From Sphingobium_A sp965228065 (GTDB lineage Bacteria; Pseudomonadota; Alphaproteobacteria; Sphingomonadales; Sphingomonadaceae): a stretch of 64,000 bases of DNA. The stretch covers positions 3,348,001 through 3,412,000 of the forward strand of contig OZ245788.1 in assembly GCA_965228065.1 (NCBI GenBank). The letters run 5' to 3'. How positions within the stretch are numbered: position 1 is the first letter of the stretch; each line of letters opens with the position of its first letter. The notes under the pieces are model-generated. The model was not told the origin of the DNA. It saw only the letters and a program-made list of their open reading frames with translations, and made no database searches. Shown one piece after another: positions 9,070 to 17,573 of this stretch. A program made the translations under genes and the position numbers.

Positions 9070-9488
9070 TGGCAAACAGTGGGCCACGCTTCGATCTGCC
9101 GACGATCGAAGCAGAAACCAAGCCGTTCTGGGATGCTTTGCGCGAAGGCCGGCTGATGCTGGGGCGATGCGATTCCTGCGAACGAGTTCATTATTACCCG
9201 CGCCCGATGTGCCCGCATTGCTGGAGCGAGTCGGTGACGCTGGTTCCGGCCAGCGGCGGCGGCACGCTCTACACCTGGTCAACGGTGTTCGTGAACGACC
9301 TTCCGCCGTTCAATTCCAGGCTGCCCTACGTCGCGGCTCAGGTCGATCTGGAAGAAGGGGTACGCGTCACCACGATCATTACGGGCGCCTCGCCCAAGGA
9401 ACTTCAGATCGGCATGCCGCTGGAGCTCGGGTTCGAGGCGATCTCCGAGGAAGTCACCATTCCGGTATTTAGTCCGGCAAGGAGCTAG
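9069..9488 (+). CDS. DUF35 / zinc-ribbon OB-fold acyl-CoA-binding protein (aldolase partner)
   Basis: A 139-residue protein with an N-terminal zinc ribbon, CDSCERVHYYPRPMCPHC (four cysteines near residues 35-52), followed by an OB-fold (GGGTLYTWSTVFVNDLPPF). This is the architecture of ChsH2 C-terminal and related DUF35 proteins that bind thiolase-fold aldolases and hand them the acyl-CoA. It starts at ATG 9069, overlapping the hydratase stop; a TTG at 9066 is also in frame but less likely. Its likely partner is the cysteine-less thiolase at 6974-8119. A second DUF35/thiolase pair occurs at 29316-30898. Confidence 0.85.
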   Translation: MANSGPRFDLPTIEAETKPFWDALREGRLMLGRCDSCERVHYYPRPMCPHCWSESVTLVPASGGGTLYTWSTVFVNDLPPFNSRLPYVAAQVDLEEGVRVTTIITGASPKELQIGMPLELGFEAISEEVTIPVFSPARS

Positions 9489-9494
9489 AAGCAG

Positions 9495-10415
9495 ATGACA
9501 GGAATTCTCGAAGGCAAGGTGGCGCTCGTCACCGGCGCTGGACATGGCATCGGGCGCGGCCACGCGCTTGAGTTGGCGCGACAGGGTGCCAAGGTCGTGA
9601 TCAACGACCTTGGCGGCAACGCCAAGGGTGAGGGGCAGGGGCGCGACGCCGACCTGGTGGTCGACCTCATCAAGTCGCGCGGTGGCGAAGCCGTGGCGGA
9701 CTATGGCGACGTCAGTGACGAGGCTGCGGCCGAGGCGATGGTAAAACGCGGCATCGACGAGTGGGGTCGGCTCGACATCGTCGTCAATAATGCCGGCATC
9801 GTTCGCGACAAGGCGATCTGGAACATGTCGGTTGAGGATTTCGACCTTGTGATGAGGGTCCATCTTCGCGGTACGTGGCTGATCTGCCGCGCAGCGGCAC
9901 AGCATTGGCGCGCTGCCGCCAAGGCCGGCAGCGGCCGCTATCCTGGCCGGATCATCAATACGACGTCGGGCGCCGGTTTGCTCGGCAATTTCGGCCAGAC
10001 CAACTATGCCGCCGCCAAGTCGGGCGTCGCCGGACTTACGCTTACGCTCTCGCTGGAACTCGCCTCGATCGGCGTGACCGCAAACCTGATCTCGCCCGGG
10101 GGGCTTACGCGCATCTCGTCGACCATCGGTATGGGTGCGCCCAAGGAGCCGGACGAGTTCGACTCTGAGACCTTCGACCCGATGGACCCCTCATTGGGTT
10201 CGCCGGTCGTGGCGTGGCTCGCCAGCGACGAGGCACAGCTGGTCAGCGGCCAATGTTTCCGCGCGGTTCGCGATCGGCTGTCGGTTCTCAAGGGCTGGCA
10301 CGAAGGTGCCGGGCTGTCGAGCGGGGAGAAGCGGTGGAAGACGGAAGAAATCGGCCGAATCATCGGGACCGATCTGTTCGGTACGCGCGCAGCCGGCCTG
10401 CGCCTGGGAGGTTGA
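9495..10415 (+). CDS. Short-chain dehydrogenase, MFE-2/HSD17B4-like
   Basis: Classical SDR of 306 residues with the TGAGHGIGRGHALELA cofactor motif near residues 14-29, NNAG near 97, and the active-site YAAAKSG. The long insertion and the motif VVINDLGG resemble the dehydrogenase domain of peroxisomal multifunctional enzyme 2 and bacterial homologues that oxidise 3-hydroxyacyl-CoA in steroid side-chain degradation. It sits 6 bp after the DUF35 gene and 4 bp before a MaoC hydratase, and the dehydrogenase-plus-MaoC pairing matches the MFE-2 domain combination. Specific substrate unknown. Confidence 0.82.
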   Translation: MTGILEGKVALVTGAGHGIGRGHALELARQGAKVVINDLGGNAKGEGQGRDADLVVDLIKSRGGEAVADYGDVSDEAAAEAMVKRGIDEWGRLDIVVNNAGIVRDKAIWNMSVEDFDLVMRVHLRGTWLICRAAAQHWRAAAKAGSGRYPGRIINTTSGAGLLGNFGQTNYAAAKSGVAGLTLTLSLELASIGVTANLISPGGLTRISSTIGMGAPKEPDEFDSETFDPMDPSLGSPVVAWLASDEAQLVSGQCFRAVRDRLSVLKGWHEGAGLSSGEKRWKTEEIGRIIGTDLFGTRAAGLRLGG

Positions 10416-10419
10416 GATC

Positions 10420-10872
10420 ATGACGACGTTGTTGAGCCGGGAGACGCTTCCGGGCCTGATCGGCCAAACTTTGGGGCCTGGGGCATGGGTCGAGGTTACG
10501 CAGGAGCGAGTGAACGAATTCGCGAGCGCGAGCGGCGACCATCAATGGATCCACGTGGATGTCGAACGCGCCAAGAGTGGGCCGTTCGGAACCACGATCG
10601 CACATGGGCTCCTCACGCTGTCGATGATCGCGGCGCTGAACCAGGGCATGTTCAAGTTCGACGGCTTCAAGATGGGGCTGAACTATGGCTACGAGAAAGT
10701 GCGCTTTCCAAGCCCGGTTCCGGTCGGCTCGCGCTTGCGCGTGAGCGCCAAGATCCTGAGCTTCGAGCCTGTTGGCCCCATGTTCCAGACAATCATCGAA
10801 TATACCGTCGAGCGGGAAGGATCAGAGAAGCCTTCCTGTATCGCGCAGATGGTGTTCCGGCACGCGGTTTAA
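10420..10872 (+). CDS. MaoC-like (R)-specific enoyl-CoA hydratase
   Basis: Hot-dog fold hydratase of 150 residues. The hydratase-2 motif is present as SGDHQWIHVDVERAKSGPFG followed by TTIAHGLLTLS, containing the catalytic Asp and His. The ATG at 10420 follows the SDR stop by 4 bp; in-frame codons further upstream lie inside the SDR gene. It probably hydrates an enoyl-CoA to the (R)-3-hydroxyacyl-CoA used by the upstream dehydrogenase. It ends the 8284-10872 operon and is followed by a strong stem-loop. Confidence 0.86.
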   Translation: MTTLLSRETLPGLIGQTLGPGAWVEVTQERVNEFASASGDHQWIHVDVERAKSGPFGTTIAHGLLTLSMIAALNQGMFKFDGFKMGLNYGYEKVRFPSPVPVGSRLRVSAKILSFEPVGPMFQTIIEYTVEREGSEKPSCIAQMVFRHAV

Positions 10873-10880
10873 AGGACGAC

Positions 10881-10916
10881 GAGTCCCGCTTGCCGGGGAG
10901 ACGGCAAGCGGGACTC
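10881..10916. terminator. 14-bp perfect inverted repeat between convergent genes
   Basis: GAGTCCCGCTTGCC at 10881-10894 and its exact complement at 10903-10916 enclose an 8-base loop. It lies between the ends of the MaoC gene (+) and the Rieske gene (-), where a bidirectional terminator is expected. There is no good T-run on either side, so Rho-independent function is not certain. Confidence 0.65.
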
Positions 10917-10997
10917 CGCCAAAATCCGCGTGTGTGACGGACACGAAGGTCCTTTCACGCGACATTCTCACGCGACATCCCCAATGCCGCGGGAGCG

Positions 10998-12257
10998 TCA
11001 CACAGGTTCCGGAACGCTGCGCCAATCTCGTCCCGCGGTCACGATGCGATCGACCGGCAGCGCGTCGCTGCCGGTCCAGGCGCCGTGATGCGGTGCGAGC
11101 GGTGGCTCGCCTTCCTGATGGTTGCGCAACGCCCGCAGCAGCAGCATGCGCGCCTGCACAATCGCGACGTCGCTTGACGAAGGATGTTCGCGCGTGCGGT
11201 TGGCGATCGCACCCATGCTGACCTGCACGACAATATCTTCCTCAAGCAGATTGTCGGTGAACCCGGTAAAGTGTCCGGCGGCCATTGCAGCGCGATCCTG
11301 GCCCCAGTTGTTGTCGCGCGAGCCCTTGAAAGGCGCGAAGTTATGGCGGTCGATCCGCCCGTTGCTGATCAGTGCCTGAACGCGCGGTGTATCCGCGTCG
11401 ATTACCAGTTGCTCGGAAAAATAGCCGAAGAAGAGCAGATGATGCGTATCGTCGACCGGCACGCCGATGAAGATTGATCCCTCATTGTGCCCGGATCCAG
11501 GAACCAGATTGATGAACGGCGCGACGAACTGCGTGGTGCGGACATAGGTGGAATCGTCGGTCAATGCGCGCAACGCGGTCGCGCTGAGTCCGAAAGGTGT
11601 CCGCTGGATCTCGTACCGCGGAGCGACCGCATTCAATGCCAGGCCGATCGTGCCGCCGGCGGTGGAGGTGCTCGCCGCGAGCCGCGGTACCCAGCTTTGG
11701 TGCAAAGTGCCCACATGCGCGGAGTCGAGCGCGCCCTCCACGCCCTGTAACCAGTTGCAATCGACCTTGGTGACCGTCATCCAGACATGATCTTCAGGGA
11801 GCTGGAAGAAAGGCAGGTCGGGAAAGTCAGCGGCTGGGAGATCGCCCAGCCATACCCATATCAGGCCGCCGCGTTCCTGGACGGGATAATGCCGCGTGCG
11901 AATACCCTTGAGGAAGGCGACTTCGTCGCCATGATGCGTGGGTGCTTCGACGACCTTGCCAGATGCATCCACCGCCCAGCCATGAAAGATGCAGCGAAGC
12001 GCGCAACCTTCGTTGCGAGCCAGAGCCATCGACACGCCGCGATGCGGACAGGCCTCATCGATGAAGCCGATTTGGCCCTCCGTTGTCCGGAACGCGACAT
12101 AATCGACGCCCAGGAGGCGGACCCTCAGGGGAGCATCGCCGGCGACGAGCTGAGTCGATATCGCGAAGGGAAACCATGCCCAACTGCGCAGCAGCGCTCC
12201 CATCGGTGCATCACTCTCGACCCGAGTAAGATTGGCATTCTGCTCGGCATTCAGCAT
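10998..12257 (-). CDS. Rieske non-haem iron oxygenase, single-component oxygenase subunit
   Basis: A 419-residue aromatic ring-hydroxylating or demethylating oxygenase. The Rieske cluster motif is CPHRG, then C-x2-HGW (CIFHGW), about residues 70-95. The mononuclear iron site is suggested by NWLQGVEGALDSAHVGTLH, which carries the Glu/Asp and two His pattern. It resembles phthalate 4,5-dioxygenase and LigX-type demethylases, which work as alpha-only oligomers, and no beta subunit is adjacent. ATG 12257 is preceded by GGGAGGA 8 bases upstream; ATG 12272 would itself contain that ribosome site. No dedicated reductase or ferredoxin is in the window, so electrons must come from elsewhere. It is divergent from a TonB receptor. 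Confidence 0.86.
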   Translation of the reverse strand: MLNAEQNANLTRVESDAPMGALLRSWAWFPFAISTQLVAGDAPLRVRLLGVDYVAFRTTEGQIGFIDEACPHRGVSMALARNEGCALRCIFHGWAVDASGKVVEAPTHHGDEVAFLKGIRTRHYPVQERGGLIWVWLGDLPAADFPDLPFFQLPEDHVWMTVTKVDCNWLQGVEGALDSAHVGTLHQSWVPRLAASTSTAGGTIGLALNAVAPRYEIQRTPFGLSATALRALTDDSTYVRTTQFVAPFINLVPGSGHNEGSIFIGVPVDDTHHLLFFGYFSEQLVIDADTPRVQALISNGRIDRHNFAPFKGSRDNNWGQDRAAMAAGHFTGFTDNLLEEDIVVQVSMGAIANRTREHPSSSDVAIVQARMLLLRALRNHQEGEPPLAPHHGAWTGSDALPVDRIVTAGRDWRSVPEPV

Positions 12258-12329
12258 TGCCGGTCCTCCCATCTAGGATTTGTTCAAACGTAGTGTTCCC
12301 TTCTCTCCTCCTTGTCTGTCCCCTGCGGC

Positions 12330-12349
12330 GGGGATTGCTCCAAATCCCC
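12330..12349. promoter_or_regulatory. 7-bp dyad in the Rieske/TonB divergent promoter
   Basis: GGGGATT (12330-12336) and AATCCCC (12343-12349) form a perfect dyad with a 6-base spacer between the divergent starts at 12257 and 12469. GTTCAAAC also occurs twice in the same interval (about 12283 and 12417). The dyad could be an operator or an RNA hairpin in the TonB gene's leader. No regulator can be assigned. Confidence 0.4.
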
Positions 12350-12468
12350 CTCGATTTAGTTTCGACCCGACGAATAACGGGCGAGCGGCCGAAGGCTCCG
12401 ATGTGCGCCGGGATACGTTCAAACCCACTCGCTTTCGACGAGACAATTTTTTTGGAGGGGATAGGAAC

Positions 12469-14859
12469 ATGAGACGAGGTTCCGCGATGCGGATAATCTT
12501 GAGCACGCTCGGCGCTTCCGCTGCCATCGGTGCGATCGCATGGCCATCGGTTTCGCTGGCGCAATCCGCGCCCGCGCCGGTGGCAAGCGACGGAGAGGTG
12601 CGTCAGGCCGATGTGCCCGATGAAGGCGAAATCCTGGTTACCGCGCGCCGGAAGGAGGAGAGCCTTCAGGCGGTGCCCGTTTCGGTTGTCGCGGTTTCGG
12701 GCGAGCAGCTTCGTTCGCAAAGCGTGCAATCGCTGGTCGACTTGCCTCGCATCGCGCCTGGCCTGACCGTCACCCCGAGCTCACTTGGAAGCACGCGACC
12801 AGCTTATCAAATTCGCGGTCAGCGCGCCAACGCGACCCGCATTACGGCCGATCCCGCCATCGTCGTCTATTTTGCCGAAGTTGGTACCGCCCGTTCCGCT
12901 GGATCTGCTCAGTCGGTATTCGATCTCCAGTCGGTCCAGGTGCTGAAGGGGCCGCAAGGCACGTTGTTCGGCCGGAACACGACGGGCGGCGCGATCCTGC
13001 TCACGCCCAATGCACCGACGCACGATTTCGAAGGCTATGGCCAGCTTTCCGCCGGGAGTTTCGGGATGCGCGATGTTGAGGGTATGCTCAACGTACCGAT
13101 CAGCGATGCGGTACAGCTTCGTGTCGCCGGCAAATATCACAAAATGGACGGCTGGTTCCGCAATGCGCTGCGGCCGGGCGAGCGAAGCTGGGACGAGGAC
13201 AACACGTCGCTTCGAGCATCGCTTCGATTGACGCCGATGGAAGGGGTCACGTCCGACTTCATTGGTACCTATTTCAATAGCGATGTGATCGGCTTTCAGC
13301 CGAAGCTGATCGGTTTCAATCCGATAGCCTTTCCCGTGGCGGCCTTGGTTCCAGCGGTTCAGGCCGAGCTTGCTGCGGGCAACGCGCTGGGCTTCTATGA
13401 GTATCGCGAGCTGCACCGGGCTCGTAATCGCGACAAGGTGCTATCGATTCAGAATACCACCACCATCGAGTTGGGAAGTGATCTCGGCCTCTTTGGATCG
13501 GCAAGAATTAAGAACATTATCGCATATCGTGATATTAAAAATAATTTTAGTACATTTGCCGATGGGTCTGGTCTGGGTATATTCTATACGTTCGGTAGCT
13601 ATGACGGATATCAGTTCAGCGAAGAGTTGCAAGTTCAGGGTGAGAATGGAAACGTAGATTATGTTTTTGGAGCCTTCTATTCAACCGAGAAGGGGGATGA
13701 TTTCACCAACGCGCAAACGTTCAATGCACTGCCGTTGAATTACACCGATCTTACCGGTCGCAACGACAGCATCTCGACTTTCGGTCATGCCAACATAAAG
13801 CTGCCTTCAATCGCCGAGGGTTTGAGCCTGTCGTTCGGAGCGCGCGTCACGAGAGACACGCGTTATATCGATTCGCATGTGCGCCAGCAGCGCGCGCTGT
13901 CGGCAACAGTCACCCAGCCCTATGTTTGCCTTGCCAGCGGCGTTCCCGTGGTGATCCCCAATCTGACCGACCGCTTGCTCTGTTCCTTCAAGACCAAAGC
14001 GCAGTTCACCGAACCGACCTGGGACATCAGTCTCAACTATCAGTTCACGCGGGACAATCTACTCTATGTGGCGCATCGCCGGGGCTATCGCGCGGGTGCG
14101 GCGCGTTCGGCGACTTCGCCGGACGTCAGGCCCGAACTGGTGGACGATATCGAAGTCGGTTCGAAGAACAAGTTCGATCTCGGCAATACGGCGGTCCGGT
14201 TTAACGTTGCTGCATATTATGGCTGGTACAGTGATCTCCAGCGGAACATTACGCTCGTCTTGAATGGTGTTACGGCGGCTCAGGACCGCAATGCCGCCAA
14301 GGCGCATGTCTATGGTTTGGAGACGGACCTGAACATCGATATCAATCGGATCGTCAACCTGTCGGCATCCTATGCGCTCACCAAGGCGGTATATGACGAC
14401 TATACCAATGTCTTCAATACGGCGGGCGGCCCGGTTACGGTCGATAATTCGAGCGCGCGCTTCTCCTACGCACCCGAGCACATGTTCACCGCAAGTGCGC
14501 GGTTCAACGTCCCCATGGCGCCCGAGCATGGCGAGGCGTCAATCTCGGCGACCTACTCGTATCAAAGCAGTTTCCAGACCACTGACTCCAACTCGAAGAA
14601 CTGCGGCCCCGGCGGCATAGAGCGCTGGTGCCTCAATCAGGTTGGCCTCGTGGACGGCTATGGCCTGCTGAACCTCCGCGCCGATTGGCGAAAGCCCCTG
14701 GGTGCACCTTTCGATATCGGTGCGTTTGTCACCAACGCCACCAATGAAAAATACTATGCAGGAAAATACGCGCTCGTGAACGTTATCGGCCTGCTTAGCG
14801 CGTGGCCTGGGCCGCCCCGGATGTATGGTATCGAGCTGCGACTGCCATTTGGCGGCTGA
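12469..14859 (+). CDS. TonB-dependent outer-membrane receptor
   Basis: A 796-residue receptor. The start at 12469 has GGAGGGG 8 bases upstream and leads directly into a signal peptide (RIILSTLGASAAIGAIAW, ending SLAQ). The in-frame codon at 12280 would add 63 residues of non-signal sequence. A TonB-box-like EILVTARRKEE follows, then the plug domain (LKGPQGTLFGRNTTGGAI) and a C-terminal beta barrel ending in an aromatic-rich strand. Such receptors in sphingomonads import hydrophobic or aromatic compounds rather than only siderophores. Placement next to a Rieske oxygenase suggests substrate uptake for the local pathway. Confidence 0.9.
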   Translation: MRRGSAMRIILSTLGASAAIGAIAWPSVSLAQSAPAPVASDGEVRQADVPDEGEILVTARRKEESLQAVPVSVVAVSGEQLRSQSVQSLVDLPRIAPGLTVTPSSLGSTRPAYQIRGQRANATRITADPAIVVYFAEVGTARSAGSAQSVFDLQSVQVLKGPQGTLFGRNTTGGAILLTPNAPTHDFEGYGQLSAGSFGMRDVEGMLNVPISDAVQLRVAGKYHKMDGWFRNALRPGERSWDEDNTSLRASLRLTPMEGVTSDFIGTYFNSDVIGFQPKLIGFNPIAFPVAALVPAVQAELAAGNALGFYEYRELHRARNRDKVLSIQNTTTIELGSDLGLFGSARIKNIIAYRDIKNNFSTFADGSGLGIFYTFGSYDGYQFSEELQVQGENGNVDYVFGAFYSTEKGDDFTNAQTFNALPLNYTDLTGRNDSISTFGHANIKLPSIAEGLSLSFGARVTRDTRYIDSHVRQQRALSATVTQPYVCLASGVPVVIPNLTDRLLCSFKTKAQFTEPTWDISLNYQFTRDNLLYVAHRRGYRAGAARSATSPDVRPELVDDIEVGSKNKFDLGNTAVRFNVAAYYGWYSDLQRNITLVLNGVTAAQDRNAAKAHVYGLETDLNIDINRIVNLSASYALTKAVYDDYTNVFNTAGGPVTVDNSSARFSYAPEHMFTASARFNVPMAPEHGEASISATYSYQSSFQTTDSNSKNCGPGGIERWCLNQVGLVDGYGLLNLRADWRKPLGAPFDIGAFVTNATNEKYYAGKYALVNVIGLLSAWPGPPRMYGIELRLPFGG

Positions 14860-14885
14860 GCACAAATCTGCAACTGTGGAAAGAA

Positions 14886-14916
14886 GGGCGGTCAACCAAC
14901 CGCCCCTCTTTTCTTT
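14886..14916. terminator. Bidirectional Rho-independent terminator
   Basis: GGGCGGT at 14886-14892 pairs with ACCGCCC at 14899-14905 across a 6-base loop, followed on the + strand by TCTTTTCTTT. On the - strand the stem is also followed by a T-rich run (complement of AAAGAAG). It sits between the convergent TonB receptor and SDR genes and probably serves both. Confidence 0.8.
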
Positions 14917-14924
14917 GTCGGCCG

Positions 14925-15743
14925 TCAGTCGGAAAGCGTGCCAGGCCGTGACGTTTCGGTCGGAACGTCGAACATCCAGGCGGCCGTCCATCCTCCGTCG
15001 ACAGCCAGTGTCTGTCCGGTCACGTAGCTGGCAAGGTCTGATGCCATGAAGAGCACGCCCTTGCCGATCTCGTCGGTGGTTCCTCGGCGCTGCAGCGGCA
15101 GGCGGCGGCGGAACGGGCTGGCCGGATCGTCCTCTGTCGCCTGTTTGGGCAGGCGTTGCGTGATGATCGTCCCCGGAGCGATCGCATTGATGCGGATATT
15201 TGGACCCCATTCCACCGCCATCGAGCGGACGAGATTCATCAGTCCCGACTTCGCGGCTCCATAGGGGGCGTGGAACGGCGCCGAGGTGAGCCCGCTCACC
15301 GAGTTGACAGCGATGATCGTCCCCTTTCGGCCAGTCGCAAGCATCCGTCGTGCGGCGGCGCGTGCACTGTAAAGCACTGATTTCAAGTTGAGATCGAGCT
15401 CCCGGTTCCAGTCCGCTTCGGTGACTTCGAGCAGCGGTTTCCAGCTCGACGCCCCGACGATCGTGACCATGATGTCGATCGGGCCCAAAGCGGCTTCCGC
15501 CTCTGCGGTCGCGCGTTCGACATCGCTCTCATTGGTGATGTCGCCAATCAGCGGTATCGCGTCACATCCCTGCGCGGCAAGGCGCGCTACGGCCTCCTCG
15601 GCTCGCGCGGCGCTCATATCGACCACCGCGAGGCGGCATCCGGCGCGGCCCAGATGAAGTGCCGAACTCTCGCCCATGCCTTGGCCGCCGCCCCAGACGA
15701 TGGCGATCTTGCCGTTGAGGCCCAACAGGTCTGTTTTCGTCAC
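14925..15743 (-). CDS. Short-chain dehydrogenase/reductase
   Basis: Classical SDR of 272 residues when started at the GTG at 15743, which has GGAGAG just upstream. The longer frame to 15902 adds residues unlike any SDR N terminus and overlaps the next gene. The cofactor motif is GGGQGMGESSALHLG, the active-site motif PYGAAKSG, and the C terminus has TGQTLAVDGGWTA. It may oxidise an alcohol to the ketone used by the Baeyer-Villiger monooxygenase at 17546, the usual partnership, but that is inference from proximity. An esterase gene lies 38 bp upstream on the same strand. Confidence 0.83.
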   Translation of the reverse strand: MTKTDLLGLNGKIAIVWGGGQGMGESSALHLGRAGCRLAVVDMSAARAEEAVARLAAQGCDAIPLIGDITNESDVERATAEAEAALGPIDIMVTIVGASSWKPLLEVTEADWNRELDLNLKSVLYSARAAARRMLATGRKGTIIAVNSVSGLTSAPFHAPYGAAKSGLMNLVRSMAVEWGPNIRINAIAPGTIITQRLPKQATEDDPASPFRRRLPLQRRGTTDEIGKGVLFMASDLASYVTGQTLAVDGGWTAAWMFDVPTETSRPGTLSD

Positions 15744-15781
15744 TTTTCTCTCCAATGCATCTTTGGTTACGGCGTGTAGAA

Positions 15782-16672
15782 CTATCGGTGCGCGAATTGC
15801 CGTTCGAGGAAGCGGATGCTTGCATCGAGGCCCGCCAAACTGCCGGGCCAGTCCGGACCCAAGGTGGGCGCGACATGCTGCATGTCCGGAATTATACGAC
15901 ACTCCACATCGACCCCGGCGGCCGCCAGTTGCGAAACCAGCCTCAGGCTGTCGTCGAGCAGAACTTCGACCCCGCCTGCGAGCACGAAGGTCTCCGGAAG
16001 CCCGTCGAGCGTAGCGAGCAGGGGCGAGGCCAGAGGATCCTCGGGGGAATGGCCCTGCAGGTACATTTCGCGGGCATCGAGCGCCATTTCGCGCGAAAAG
16101 AGCTGGTCGGTCGTGGCGGCGCGATCATATGCTTGCGCGGTCACCCGCAGGTCGAGCCAGGGTGAGAGCAGCCACAGTGCATCGGCGGCAGCACCAAGCT
16201 GCCACAATCCGAGCGCCAGGTTGCCGCCGGCCGAGTCCCCGCCAATCACGAGCGGTTGGCTGGTGTTGATGGCCGCGAACGCATCGCGCAGGTTCAGCAG
16301 TGCTGCAGGAAACGGATTTTCCGGTGCCAGCGGATAACCGGGCAGGATGACGGTGCAGCCGAGCCGCGCCGCCACGGTTTCGGCAAATGGCTGGGAGCGC
16401 GATGGATTCCCGCCGCGAAATCCGCCGCCATGGATGTGAAACAGGACGCCATGTGCATCTGGCGCCGAGCAGGACAGGCAGCGCAGCGGGCCGAGTTCGA
16501 TCTCCTGCGTAACGACGCTCGGGGGCGGCGGATAGCCGTGGCCGGGCAGTGCCATCGCGCGTCGCGCGAGCAATTCCGCCGGGGCCTCCCGGCCGGGCTT
16601 CAGTGGAGGCGTGTCCAGCGGTCGCGCGGTGGCGGGGCGATGTCCTGTGGCATGATACATTTCGCGCGACAT
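15782..16672 (-). CDS. HSL-family alpha/beta hydrolase (esterase)
   Basis: Hormone-sensitive-lipase-type esterase of 296 residues. HGGGFRGG (residues 81-88) is the oxyanion motif, GDSAGGN carries nucleophile Ser147, EVLLDDS the acidic residue region, and MQHVAP the C-terminal His. The start at 16672 (MSREMY) fits the family; the frame extends to 16732 but would run into the divergent IclR gene. Esterases like this commonly hydrolyse the ester made by HAPMO-type Baeyer-Villiger enzymes, and one is encoded nearby at 17546. It is divergent from the IclR gene with about 34 bp between starts. Confidence 0.85.
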   Translation of the reverse strand: MSREMYHATGHRPATARPLDTPPLKPGREAPAELLARRAMALPGHGYPPPPSVVTQEIELGPLRCLSCSAPDAHGVLFHIHGGGFRGGNPSRSQPFAETVAARLGCTVILPGYPLAPENPFPAALLNLRDAFAAINTSQPLVIGGDSAGGNLALGLWQLGAAADALWLLSPWLDLRVTAQAYDRAATTDQLFSREMALDAREMYLQGHSPEDPLASPLLATLDGLPETFVLAGGVEVLLDDSLRLVSQLAAAGVDVECRIIPDMQHVAPTLGPDWPGSLAGLDASIRFLERQFAHR

Positions 16673-16706
16673 GATGAACTCGCTGACGTTAGAGGGAGAC
16701 TGTGGA

Positions 16707-17573
16707 ATGACAGGCGTATCGCACGCGCTCAACGCCCGCCGAGGGGGACAGCGACAGATGGGGCAGGGACGAGAGGAAGCGGCCGACGAAGGCGCTCAGG
16801 ATGGCGGCGTACGGCACACCAGCAGCGACATCAGGCATCCCGGAGAGCGCCGGAACATCTCGAAATCGGCAGTTCGTGCGCTCGACGTCCTGGAGCATTT
16901 TGCGGCAGTTCGACGCCCCTTGCGCGCCACTGACATCGCGCACGCACTCGACCTCCATCCCTCGAGCGCCGACCAGCTGCTGAAGACGATGGTCGATTCG
17001 GCCTACCTGCTCATCGACCTCGAGGGAAAGCTCTACCGGCCTTCCCCGCGACTCCTGCCCTTCGCCAACTGGCTTGCGGAAGGCTTCTTCGGTGGGGATG
17101 CGTTGAGCGATCTCGTCGCGACGATGGGCGCGCGAACCGGGCAGATCGTCACACTCGCTGCGCCGCAGATGGGAACGTTGCAACTTGTCGATATCGCGAC
17201 GCCGCCGGCATTGGCCGGCCTGGTACGCAAGGGCAGCCGGGTCTCGATCACTCGCTCCACGCTGGGCGCTGCATTTTTGGCCGCACATGACGACCGGGAG
17301 ATGGAGCGCTGGATTGCACGCACGCCGGAGGCACGCCACATGAACGACGAAGCGCGTGGGGAGCTCGGCGCATCTGTCGCCGCGGCGCGGGAACAGGGAT
17401 ATGCTTGCGGCCTCAGCGACCGGCTGTTCTCGATCGCGCTCGCATTGCCCCGGCCGGCCGCGGGTATCCAGCTCGTGCTTGGGCTTGCTGGCCAGCCGGA
17501 CCATGTCGAACCGCGGGTCACCGAACTCCATGAGCAGATGCGTCGCTATGCGGATAGCCTGATCGGTTCCTGA
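16707..17573 (+). CDS. IclR-family transcriptional regulator
   Basis: The winged HTH near residues 55-100 (KSAVRALDVLEHF, ATDIAHALDLHPSSADQLL) is followed by an IclR effector-binding domain (GSRVSITRSTLGAAFLAAH). ATG 16707 has GAGGGAG about 10 bases upstream; ATG 16671 would overlap the divergent esterase start. About 288 residues is normal, apart from a hydrophilic, probably disordered N-terminal tail of about 45 residues. It shares a very short intergenic region with the esterase/SDR genes and overlaps the convergent Baeyer-Villiger gene by 28 bp, so it may control either module. Confidence 0.87.
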   Translation: MTGVSHALNARRGGQRQMGQGREEAADEGAQDGGVRHTSSDIRHPGERRNISKSAVRALDVLEHFAAVRRPLRATDIAHALDLHPSSADQLLKTMVDSAYLLIDLEGKLYRPSPRLLPFANWLAEGFFGGDALSDLVATMGARTGQIVTLAAPQMGTLQLVDIATPPALAGLVRKGSRVSITRSTLGAAFLAAHDDREMERWIARTPEARHMNDEARGELGASVAAAREQGYACGLSDRLFSIALALPRPAAGIQLVLGLAGQPDHVEPRVTELHEQMRRYADSLIGS

